Below are positions 1-5,824 of a stretch of 8,651 nucleotides of DNA, piece by piece. The stretch's first letter is position 1, and every line of letters begins with the position of its first letter. Origin of the DNA: an uncultured Eubacteriales bacterium. GTDB lineage: Bacteria; Bacillota; Clostridia; Oscillospirales; Oscillospiraceae. The DNA is taken from the NCBI GenBank assembly GCA_900545495.1, contig UQZJ01000031.1, positions 1 to 8,651 on the forward strand, given 5' to 3'. A program made the position numbers and the translations under genes. The notes below the pieces were generated by a model. It saw only the letters and a program-made list of their open reading frames with translations. It was not told the origin of the DNA and did no database searches.

Positions 1-16
1 AGTGACCTCCCTTCAT
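1..16 (-). promoter_or_regulatory. ribosome binding site of a leftward gene starting outside the window
   Basis: Read on the minus strand the first bases contain GGGAGGTCACT, a good Shine-Dalgarno core a few bases from the window edge. The gene it would serve must start just left of base 1 and run away from the window. It would follow the TnpW-like gene on the same strand. The start codon itself is not visible. Confidence 0.4.
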
Positions 17-31
17 GGTTTTATATATGAA

Positions 32-62
32 AACGCCGCCCGTTGTCCTGTTGGGCGGCGTT
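32..62. terminator. strong GC hairpin, possible bidirectional terminator
   Basis: AACGCCGCCC (32..41) and GGGCGGCGTT (53..62) form a perfect 10-bp stem with an 11-nt loop; GTT/GTT in the loop is not complementary. On the minus strand the stem is followed by TTTTC, on the plus strand by only a scattered T tract. It lies downstream of the leftward TnpW-like gene, so termination on the minus strand is the likelier role. Confidence 0.55.
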
Positions 63-74
63 GTTCTCAATTTT

Positions 75-118
75 AAGCTCCCGCTGCCTATAAAGATTTA
101 GGCAACGGGAGCTTTTGT
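75..118. terminator. 15-bp hairpin, probable terminator
   Basis: AAGCTCCCGCTGCCT (75..89) pairs with AGGCAACGGGAGCTT (100..114) across a 10-nt loop, with a single C/A mismatch on the plus strand (a G-U pair on the minus strand). The plus-strand stem is followed by TTTTGTT. It sits 50 nt past the stop codon of the leftward gene, in tandem with the hairpin at 32..62. Confidence 0.5.
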
Positions 119-163
119 TAGAATAAAAACCTCTTGCTGACTGCCAGATTGATACTTTCAATT

Positions 164-340
164 TTAGTCCGTTGTAGTTTTATTTGCTTCTCGCATCTCT
201 TCGTCCAAGTCGGCAAACATCAGCTTTAGCAAGATGTCTGCCATGCTTTCACCGTCTTTCCTGTACCGTGGCTCAACGATAAAAACTCGACCGCCAATTT
301 CGTATCGTTGGGGCTCTCCGGCAATATATTCTTTTTCCAT
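164..340 (-). CDS. small TnpW-like mobile-element protein
   Basis: A 58-aa protein beginning MEKEYIAG and ending in TTTD. A longer form starting at 370 is possible, but the ATG at 340 is preceded by a near-perfect GGAAAGGAGGTG site 6 nt upstream, so I use that start. The core (roughly residues 14-40) reads IGG..FIV followed by a charged stretch, RKDGES, and a helix that is hydrophobic on one side (ADILLKLMF). This is the general pattern of the short transposon-encoded TnpW family of clostridial elements, whose function is unknown. The resemblance is from memory of the family pattern and is moderate. It is monocistronic here, with its own extended -10 promoter, and is followed by hairpins. The position next to a tRNA attachment scar fits a mobile-element accessory gene. 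Confidence 0.65.
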   Translation of the reverse strand: MEKEYIAGEPQRYEIGGRVFIVEPRYRKDGESMADILLKLMFADLDEEMREANKTTTD

Positions 341-372
341 GCCCGCACCTCCTTTCCAACATGGACACAAAA

Positions 373-400
373 ATTATATCATGCCGTGGAGGGACGCAAA
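373..400 (-). promoter_or_regulatory. promoter of the TnpW-like gene
   Basis: On the minus strand TGATATAAT gives a consensus TATAAT -10 (373..378) with the extended TGn. A weak -35 TTTGCG (395..400) lies 16 nt upstream. Transcription would begin near 366 and give a leader of about 25 nt before the ATG at 340. Confidence 0.6.
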
Positions 401-418
401 GCAGAAAAATTATTTTCC

Positions 419-447
419 TTGATATACGGGCTTTCTTTGACTATAAT
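419..447 (+). promoter_or_regulatory. near-consensus promoter directed at the tRNA remnant
   Basis: TTGATA (419..424), a spacer of exactly 17 nt, then TATAAT (442..447). This is one of the best sigma-A type promoters in the window. Transcription would start near 454, pass through the truncated tRNA-Ala and stop at the terminator ending about 633, giving a transcript of roughly 175-180 nt with no convincing open reading frame. It is divergent from the promoter of the TnpW-like gene. Confidence 0.6.
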
Positions 448-535
448 GAAAGACATTCAGGGTGTGTTTTGGGGTTGCCCGCGTATTGAAGTGCTCTTTT
501 GACCCGGTTTAGAGGGGTATGTAACCGCACTAACC

Positions 536-594
<59 letters not shown>

Positions 595-598
595 AAAG

Positions 599-633
599 AT
601 CCTGAAACCTTTGGTTTCGGGATTTTTTCTTTT
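599..633 (+). terminator. rho-independent terminator of the tRNA-Ala gene
   Basis: ATCCTGAAACC (599..609) pairs with GGTTTCGGGAT (613..623) over a TTT loop with one G-U pair. It is followed by a T-rich run, TTTTTTCTTTT, ending at 633. It begins five bases after the CCA of the tRNA remnant and marks the chromosomal side of the junction. Confidence 0.85.
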
Positions 634-743
634 GCCCGGACGCAAATAGATCGCCTACCTTTTAATGTTTTCCAACCATATTGACGCACCTCATTGCACC
701 GCGCCGTCCGCGTCGGGCCGGGCGCAGACAACTCTATCGCATT

Positions 744-775
744 GCGGGGAGCGGGACAAAAGTCCCGCTCCCTGC
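744..775. repeat. 14-bp GC-rich hairpin
   Basis: GCGGGGAGCGGGAC (744..757) pairs with GTCCCGCTCCCTGC (762..775) across an AAAA loop, with one G-T wobble. No T tract follows on either strand, so it is not a standard terminator. It may be a repetitive extragenic hairpin or protect a transcript end. Confidence 0.5.
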
Positions 776-845
776 TTGTCTATCTCAGGTGCGGTAGATT
801 TTTCGCAGAATCAACAAAATGTACGAAGAAAACAGGAATCATTCG

Positions 846-874
846 TTGCAAAGTGCCGGATTTTGTGATAAAAT
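846..874 (+). promoter_or_regulatory. promoter of the dehydratase-like operon
   Basis: TTGCAA (846..851), a 17-nt spacer, then TAAAAT (869..874) preceded by TGA, an extended -10. The predicted start near 881 leaves a leader of about 138 nt before the first gene. No better promoter is visible nearer the gene, and the following genes have no obvious promoters of their own. Confidence 0.6.
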
Positions 875-876
875 AG

Positions 877-925
877 CAATAGCGTATTGGCAATATTGCA
901 CACAAATGTTTCGTATTGTGCAATA
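877..925. promoter_or_regulatory. overlapping TATTG/CAATA palindromes, candidate operator
   Basis: Starting immediately after the -10 box, the half-sites CAATA and TATTG occur repeatedly: CAATA-GCG-TATTG, TATTG-G-CAATA, the perfect 10-bp palindrome GCAATATTGC (890..899), and TATTG-TG-CAATA (914..925). A perfect 9-bp inverted repeat, TATTGCACA (894..902) with TGTGCAATA (917..925), joins two of them. The placement over and just past the predicted transcription start is where a repressor would act. A folded RNA leader is the alternative. The regulator is not in this window. Confidence 0.45.
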
Positions 926-1000
926 ACTGACGATCCGCGCAAAAATGGCTGCACACATACCGGACAGAACCCCCAAGCTGCCTGACCGGTTCGAGACCGA

Positions 1001-1013
1001 AAGGATGTGATCC
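1001..1013 (+). promoter_or_regulatory. extended ribosome binding site that decides the start of the first gene
   Basis: AAGGATGTGATCC differs by one base from AAGGAGGTGATCC, the full complement of the 16S rRNA 3' end. A GTG at 1007 lies inside this match and so is unlikely to be the start. The TTG at 1019, five bases after the match, is the better initiation codon. Confidence 0.55.
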
Positions 1014-1018
1014 CCTCA

Positions 1019-1783
1019 TTGAATAGAGACACCAAGATCATCGCCGTCGCCGGTAAGGGCGGCGTGGGAAAGACCTCCATCTCCGCCGCCTTTGTGCGGC
1101 TGCTGGCGGAGACCTATCCCGACAAGCGCATCCTCGCCATCGACGCCGATCCGGCCGTGGGGCTGTCCACCGCGCTGGGCGTGGAGGTACGCGAAACGCT
1201 GGACGACATTCGCAAGGGCATCGTTGCCTCCGTGGAGGACGGTGCGCCCCGTGAGGCCATCGAGCTGCTGAGTGAGGCACGCTACCGCATCTTCGACACC
1301 ATGGTAGAGAGCCGCGCCTTCTCCTTTCTCGCTATCGGGCGGCCGGAGACGGCAGGCTGCTACTGCAAGGTCAACGCCTATCTGAAAGAGGTCATTCACC
1401 TGCTTGCCAATGACTTCGACTATGTGGTCATTGACGGCGAGGCGGGGATCGAGCAGATCAACCGCCGCGTCATGGAAAAGGTCACCCATCTGGTGCTCAT
1501 CACCGACCCCAGCCGCAAGGGTACGCAGGTCATCCAGACCATCCGGCGCGTGGCGGACGATCTGGTGATGTACGACCGCTGCGGCGCCATCATCAACCGC
1601 GTCACCGACCCCGCCATGATCCCCTACATCCATATTGAAGGCACTGAGCTCCTCGCCTGTATTGGCAGCGATTCCCTGCACGCCGCCAACGACATCCGCG
1701 GCCTGAGTGTTTTTGATCTGCCTGCTGACGCACCTGTGCTGGCAGGCGCCCGCGAGGCCCTTACAAAACTTGATATCCTGTAA
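1019..1783 (+). CDS. CooC/AcsF-like nickel-insertion type P-loop ATPase
   Basis: A 254-aa (258 aa if begun at GTG 1007) soluble ATPase of the SIMIBI MinD/CooC group. Visible motifs, numbered from the TTG start: deviant Walker A AGKGGVGKT (11-19) with the signature lysine before GG, switch I DADPAVGL (42-49), CxC in GCYC (C114 and C116), and a Walker-B-like VIDGEAGIEQ (137-146). The CxC at this position is the hallmark of CooC and AcsF, dimeric ATPases that bind nickel through these cysteines and help load CO dehydrogenase or acetyl-CoA synthase. Length is normal for the family. It is the first gene of the operon, 28 nt before an HgdB-like subunit, and no CODH gene lies in the window; its client could be the ACS-like protein encoded last. 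Nickel handling is inferred from the motif. A general metal or cluster chaperone is the alternative. Confidence 0.8.
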   Translation: MNRDTKIIAVAGKGGVGKTSISAAFVRLLAETYPDKRILAIDADPAVGLSTALGVEVRETLDDIRKGIVASVEDGAPREAIELLSEARYRIFDTMVESRAFSFLAIGRPETAGCYCKVNAYLKEVIHLLANDFDYVVIDGEAGIEQINRRVMEKVTHLVLITDPSRKGTQVIQTIRRVADDLVMYDRCGAIINRVTDPAMIPYIHIEGTELLACIGSDSLHAANDIRGLSVFDLPADAPVLAGAREALTKLDIL

Positions 1784-1811
1784 AAAACACATTTGGAAAG
1801 AGGTGTAATCC

Positions 1812-3008
1812 TTGAGAGATCTGAAGCATTTGATCTACTTTGAGAATCTGCTGGAAAACGCCGACAACGAGCTGGTGAAGCAGGCGCAGGCGGATGGCGG
1901 GCTGGCCATCGGCTATACCTGCTACCATATGCCCGAGCCGCTGCTCAACCTCGGCAACTGCTTTTCCGTGCGTCTGCGCGCACCGCGGACAGGCTCGCTG
2001 GACATCGCCACCTATTATATGTCCAACTACACCTGCGAGTATGCCCGTGCGCTGGTGGAGCGCGGTATGGAGGGCGGCTACCAGTTTCTGGACGCGCTGG
2101 CCGGCGTGGACGCCTGCTCCATGATGAACCGCGCCATGGAGCATTTCGAGATCCTGCAGATGAACGACAAGCCCAACTTCTTTGTCTCCCACTGCGACAT
2201 CCCTTACAAAGTGACAGACTACACGCTGGACTCCTACGTCAGGCAGATGCGCCGCCGCGTGCTGGAGCCGCTGGCGGAGAAGTACGGCGTGGATACCTCC
2301 GACGCCGCCATCCGCAAGGCCGTGGCAGAGCATAACGAGGTCTGCGCCATCATCAGCGAGATCGGCGAGATGCGCAAGGCCGATAACCCCGTTATCACCG
2401 GCTATGAGTTCCATGTGCTGAACCTGGTGAGCTTCACCTGCCCCAAGCAGCTGATCCTCCCCTACCTGCGGGAGACGCTGGAGGAGCTGAAGACCCGCAA
2501 GCCCGACGCCAAGCCGCCCTTCCGCGCCAGAGTTGCCATCGTGGGCAGCGAGATCGACGACCCCAACCTGACCAAGCTTATCGAGAGCTGCGGCGCGCTG
2601 GTGGTGTCCGACCGCTACTGCTTCGGCTCCACCCCCGGACGGGAGATCATCCACCTCCGGGACGACGAGGACGCCCTGCCCCAGATCTGCCTGCACATTA
2701 TGGAGCATTCCGAGTGCGCCCGCTACATCTCCGACGAGAAGGTGCAGCAGCGCCGGGACACCGCGGATCGTCTGGCCCGGGAGTTCCACGCCGACGGCAT
2801 CATCTACGAGCAGATGAAATACTGCGACTACTGGGGCTTCGAACGCGCGCTGGTGAGCCACATCATGCACGAGGAGTATAATTGGCCCGTGCTGAGTATC
2901 GACCGCCTGTACAACAACGGCAATTCCGGCCAGCTTCGCACCCGCGTGCAGGCCTTTGTGGAATCGCTGGAGATCAAAAAGCTCCACAAGAACGGAGGTG
3001 CCAACTGA
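1812..3008 (+). CDS. 2-hydroxyacyl-CoA dehydratase/benzoyl-CoA reductase family subunit (HgdB/BcrC-like)
   Basis: A 398-aa protein started by TTG 1812 behind AAGAGGTG; the next in-frame ATG is at residue 40, inside the conserved GYTCYHMPEPLL segment, so the TTG start is favoured. The family binds a [4Fe-4S] or related cluster that takes an electron at very low potential from an ATP-driven activator. Family landmarks are the N-terminal GYTC..MPE (C37), SNYTC (C75), GVDACSMMN (C102), a second Rossmann-like half beginning RVAIVGSEIDDP (240-251), IYEQMKYCDYWGFE (C338) and the C-terminal LSIDRL..GQLRTRVQAF (361-382). C75, C102 and C338 are plausible cluster ligands by comparison with HadB/HadC, though I cannot align them here. 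Length is typical. It overlaps the next gene by one base (TGATG), so the two are probably a heterodimer. The substrate is unknown; a double-cubane-cluster reductase role is also possible. Confidence 0.85.
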   Translation: MRDLKHLIYFENLLENADNELVKQAQADGGLAIGYTCYHMPEPLLNLGNCFSVRLRAPRTGSLDIATYYMSNYTCEYARALVERGMEGGYQFLDALAGVDACSMMNRAMEHFEILQMNDKPNFFVSHCDIPYKVTDYTLDSYVRQMRRRVLEPLAEKYGVDTSDAAIRKAVAEHNEVCAIISEIGEMRKADNPVITGYEFHVLNLVSFTCPKQLILPYLRETLEELKTRKPDAKPPFRARVAIVGSEIDDPNLTKLIESCGALVVSDRYCFGSTPGREIIHLRDDEDALPQICLHIMEHSECARYISDEKVQQRRDTADRLAREFHADGIIYEQMKYCDYWGFERALVSHIMHEEYNWPVLSIDRLYNNGNSGQLRTRVQAFVESLEIKKLHKNGGAN

Positions 3009-4795
3009 TGGCTGAGAAGAAGAAATTCCCCAACCCCCAGTTCTTCCGCGCGCGGAACAACATGGACTGGAGGAAGCAGGCTGAGAACCTGAAGGAGTTT
3101 GGCTCCATCGCCCTCGACCTGCTGAAGGAGACGGACTGGAAGGCGTTTGCCGCCAGGCAGAAGGATCACCTGCTGAACAACGTGGCCCGTGTGACCCGCG
3201 AGGCCAAGACCGTTGCCGCCATGACCGGCGCAGAGCGCATGGATCTGCTGAAAAACGGCGAAAAGCATCTGGGTACCCTGTACCGTAAGGGCGACATGGC
3301 CACCGTCCGCCGTGAGTGGCGCGGCGTGGAAAGCACCCTCATCGACTTCTCCGGCTGGCTGAAGGTCTGGGGTATGCTGCTGGCTACCTTCTCCAAGGAC
3401 TTGGTACCCGCCCTGAACACCACGTTCTGGTATCGCTGGATGATCTCCTATATGTGCTGCGTGGGCTTCATGGATAAGAACACCATGGGACAGCGGGGCA
3501 ACGCCCTGAAGATGAGCCACCTGATGACCTACGATATTTTCCGCTATGTGGCGGAAAATCTGGTGTTCCTCGCCAAGTGCGACGAGAAGAACGGCAACAG
3601 CCGCGAGCTGAACAAGAAGGTCGTGCTGTTCGACGAGATGACCATGGGGCAGCTGATGGCCGGCTTCCCCGACCTGCTGGGTATCCCCTATCAGCTGATG
3701 CCGGTGTTCCTGGTGTCCGAGATCGACCAGCTCACCTGCGTCCCCTACATCGACGCGGTGGAGTCCTTCGGCCTGCCCGCCGACTGCTGCCCCGTGCCGT
3801 CCTCTGAGTGCGGCGCACTGGTCATCGACGCCCTGCCCCACATGGGCAAGTGCTTCATCTCCTCCTCCATGCCCTGCGACGGCTCTACCATGGCCTCCAG
3901 CTATATGTCCCGCCGCTTCCCCGACCTGCCGGTGTTCCACCTGTGCTTCCCCGTCCGCTATGAGGATGAGGAGACGGTGCAGATGGGTGCGGAGGATATC
4001 CGGGCGTGCATCAAGTTCATTGAGGAGCAGACCGGCGCCAAGTGGAGCTGGGACGCCTACTTCGCCAGCATGAAGCGCTTCAATGAGGAGACGCGGTACG
4101 AGCTGGAGAAGTGGGAGGTCAACAAGACCCCCTATCCCCAGATCATCGGCCCCACCTACGAGCTGTTCCGCAAGTGGAACTATGAGATGGACGGAGGCAT
4201 CGATCCCCGCATCATGAAGAGCTGCCGGAAGGTCAACAAGCTGCTGATGGAGTCCTACGAGCGCCGCGAGGAGGCGTGGGTCGGCAAGATGCGCTACCGC
4301 GGCATTGTCTGGTCCTGCCCCGCCCACTACTACGCCAACTTCTCCAACTGGCTGGCCAACTGCTGGGGCATCAACGTGCTGGTGGAGATGGAGTCCCTGA
4401 ACTTCACCAAGCCTCTGGAGACGGAGGACAAGGAGGAGGCGCTGCGGGATCTGGCCCGTCTGTACGAGCGCATGGTCATGCGCCGCCACACCAACGGCGG
4501 CTACCAGCATGTGGTGGACGAGCTGTGGCGTCAGTGCGAGGCGTGGAACGCCAACTTCATCATCATGTACCAGAACGTGGCCTGCAAGAACATGGCCACC
4601 GTACAGGGCATTCTGGACGAGCAGGGCCGCGAGCGCGGCTACCACATGATCTGGATCGAGCACGACCTGATGGACCCGCGCACCGTGTCCCGCAAGACCA
4701 TGCGCGAAAAGGTCAACGAGTATATGCGTACCGTCATGCGCGCGGAGCCCCTCGACCCCACGCTGTGCGACTTCGACGATGAGAACTGTATGTGA
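3008..4795 (+). CDS. enlarged HgdA/BcrB-type dehydratase-family subunit
   Basis: A 595-aa protein starting at ATG 3008, with GGAGGTG 8 nt upstream and a one-base overlap with the preceding stop. The frame stays open further upstream, but that part overlaps the previous gene and is not used. Family-like sequence begins near residue 203 (KKVVLFDEMTMGQL) and runs through a cysteine-rich stretch (C244, C260, C261, C268, C282, C290), RGIVWSCPAHYY (C437), HVVDELWRQC (C510), NVACKNM (C526) and an end like other dehydratase subunits (IWIEHDLMDPR). Usual subunits are about 380-440 aa; here about 200 extra residues at the N terminus are mostly helical and include WYRWMISYMCCVGF (141-154), possibly a docking or buried helix. 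It is the likely partner of the 398-aa subunit. A reaction cannot be assigned; C268, C290 and C526 are possible cluster ligands by position only. Confidence 0.75.
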   Translation: MAEKKKFPNPQFFRARNNMDWRKQAENLKEFGSIALDLLKETDWKAFAARQKDHLLNNVARVTREAKTVAAMTGAERMDLLKNGEKHLGTLYRKGDMATVRREWRGVESTLIDFSGWLKVWGMLLATFSKDLVPALNTTFWYRWMISYMCCVGFMDKNTMGQRGNALKMSHLMTYDIFRYVAENLVFLAKCDEKNGNSRELNKKVVLFDEMTMGQLMAGFPDLLGIPYQLMPVFLVSEIDQLTCVPYIDAVESFGLPADCCPVPSSECGALVIDALPHMGKCFISSSMPCDGSTMASSYMSRRFPDLPVFHLCFPVRYEDEETVQMGAEDIRACIKFIEEQTGAKWSWDAYFASMKRFNEETRYELEKWEVNKTPYPQIIGPTYELFRKWNYEMDGGIDPRIMKSCRKVNKLLMESYERREEAWVGKMRYRGIVWSCPAHYYANFSNWLANCWGINVLVEMESLNFTKPLETEDKEEALRDLARLYERMVMRRHTNGGYQHVVDELWRQCEAWNANFIIMYQNVACKNMATVQGILDEQGRERGYHMIWIEHDLMDPRTVSRKTMREKVNEYMRTVMRAEPLDPTLCDFDDENCM

Positions 4796-4831
4796 CCCCC
4801 TTTATCAACATCTATAAAAGGAGTATGTGCT

Positions 4832-5626
4832 ATGAAATATTACGGCGGTTGTGACGTAGGCTCCACCTACACGAAAGCGGTCATTCTGGACGAGAATGGG
4901 AAGATCTGTGCCGATACCACCATCCGCAGCAAGATCAACTCCGAGGTCAGCGCCAAGCTGGCCATGGAGGAGGTGCTGACCAAGGTGGGCCTGAACTCCT
5001 CCGAGGAGCTGGGCTACCTGATCGGCACGGGCTACGGCCGGAACAAGGTTCCCTTTGCGGACGAGAACATCTCCGAGATCTCCTGCCACGCCATGGGCGT
5101 CCACGTCACCGATCCCACGGTCAAGGCCATCATCGATATCGGCGGTCAGGACGTGAAGGGCATCTCCATCGACACCGACGGTACGGTGAAGAACTTCGCC
5201 ATGAACGACAAGTGTGCGGCGGGTACGGGCCGTTTCTACGAGGCCATGGCCCGCAGCTTTGAGATGAGCCTGCCGGAGTTCTCCAACCTGAGCCTGACGG
5301 CGAAGAACGTCATCCCCATCACCGCCCAGTGTACGGTGTTCGCCGAGAGCGAGGTCATCACGCTGGTGGGCGAGGGCAAGCCCATGGACGAGATCGCGGC
5401 CGGCATCCAGATGGCAGTGGCCAAGCGCTGCTTCGTCATGAGCAAGAAGGCGGGCGCCACGGACGCCATCACCCTCACCGGCGGCTGCGCCAAAAACGCC
5501 GGTCTGAAAAAGGCCATCGAGCACGTTTTGAAGCTGAAGGTCATCGACCTGACCACCGACCCGCAGCTCATGGGTGCGCTGGGCGCCGCCGAGTACGCCC
5601 GTCAGAAGGGCATGGCCCGCGCCTGA
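4832..5626 (+). CDS. ATP-dependent activator of dehydratase/reductase (HgdC/BcrA-BcrD-like, BadF/BadG family)
   Basis: A 264-aa ASKHA-fold ATPase beginning ATG 4832 behind AAAAGGAG. Phosphate-1 motif DVGSTYTKAV (8-17), phosphate-2 motif IDIGGQDVKGI (101-111), cysteine motif NDKCAAGTGRF (125-135), a second cysteine in ITAQCTVFAESEVI (163-176), and LTGGCAKN towards the C terminus. In this family a homodimer holds one [4Fe-4S] cluster between subunits through these two cysteines, and ATP hydrolysis drives one-electron transfer to the dehydratase or reductase. All key residues are present and the length is canonical (about 260 aa), so it should be active. Lying 36 nt after the large subunit, it is the presumed electron donor to the two preceding proteins. 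The electron source (ferredoxin or flavodoxin) is not encoded here. Confidence 0.93.
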   Translation: MKYYGGCDVGSTYTKAVILDENGKICADTTIRSKINSEVSAKLAMEEVLTKVGLNSSEELGYLIGTGYGRNKVPFADENISEISCHAMGVHVTDPTVKAIIDIGGQDVKGISIDTDGTVKNFAMNDKCAAGTGRFYEAMARSFEMSLPEFSNLSLTAKNVIPITAQCTVFAESEVITLVGEGKPMDEIAAGIQMAVAKRCFVMSKKAGATDAITLTGGCAKNAGLKKAIEHVLKLKVIDLTTDPQLMGALGAAEYARQKGMARA

Positions 5627-5656
5627 CACCTCTGGACATAACAAGGAGGCACGATT

Positions 5657-5824
5657 ATGTGTAAATTCTGCAAGGCTGTCATGAAGGTCGTGAGCATCCT
5701 CACCGCCATCGTCGGCGCTCTATTCGTGGTCTATTTCTGGAATCTGGATCAGAAGCTGCTGGGATGGGCCTACATTCAGGTCAACAAGATCTTCGACCGC
5801 AAGAAAGTGGATATCAAATTCTAA
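5657..5824 (+). CDS. 55-aa single-pass membrane peptide with N-terminal CxxC
   Basis: A small gene starting at ATG 5657 behind an excellent AAGGAGG site 7 nt upstream, and ending at TAA 5822-5824, which overlaps the next ATG by one base (TAATG). The product begins MCKFCKAVMK, with a CxxC at residues 2-5, followed by one hydrophobic segment (about 11-28, SILTAIVGALFVVYFW) and a basic tail ending DRKKVDIKF. Positive charges flank both sides of the hydrophobic segment, so orientation is unclear. I do not recognise a named family. Strong ribosome site, tight coupling on both sides and matching codon use make it very likely real. It could anchor the complex at the membrane or offer two thiols for metal or redox chemistry; both are inferences. 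Confidence 0.75.
   Translation: MCKFCKAVMKVVSILTAIVGALFVVYFWNLDQKLLGWAYIQVNKIFDRKKVDIKF

Larger units (their letters stand above)
1..535. mobile_element. right-hand end of a tRNA-Ala-integrated element
   Basis: The stretch left of the tRNA-Ala remnant carries a small leftward TnpW-like gene, two hairpins and divergent promoters. It abuts a tRNA gene fragment that has kept only its 3' part and its natural terminator. In tRNA-targeting elements the truncated 3' copy marks the junction between the element and downstream chromosome, so the element should lie to the left. No integrase is visible, and the outer boundary is outside the window. The inner boundary is placed where tRNA identity begins and is uncertain by several bases. 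Confidence 0.5.
629..1018. other. gene-free leader between the tRNA scar and the operon
   Basis: About 390 nt without a credible gene. Short open frames here lack ribosome sites and start convincingly nowhere. The stretch holds a GC hairpin (744..775), an extended -10 promoter (846..874), a run of TATTG/CAATA palindromes (877..925) and an extended ribosome site just before the first gene. I do not recognise a known riboswitch in the ~138-nt transcribed leader. Confidence 0.6.

Noticed and set aside
665..868. Small plus-strand frame between the tRNA scar and the operon
   Set aside because: No ribosome site, runs through the GC hairpin and the promoter region, and its product has no recognisable pattern.
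881..1018. Riboswitch (for example cobalamin) in the operon leader
   Set aside because: No conserved riboswitch core was recognised; only short palindromes are visible, so a protein operator is preferred.
1761..2987. 408-aa minus-strand frame
   Set aside because: Antisense to the HgdB-like gene, whose plus-strand product has clear family motifs; composition is shadow-like.
2828..4663. 611-aa minus-strand frame
   Set aside because: Antisense to the large dehydratase subunit; low-complexity H/V/L/G-rich product typical of shadows of GC-rich genes, with no ribosome site or family motif.
4276..4782. 168-aa plus-strand frame rich in R, G, H and P
   Set aside because: Alternative frame inside the 595-aa gene; composition is that of a GC-rich shifted frame.
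4805..5644. 279-aa minus-strand frame
   Set aside because: Antisense shadow of the activator gene, which has all ASKHA and cysteine motifs on the plus strand.
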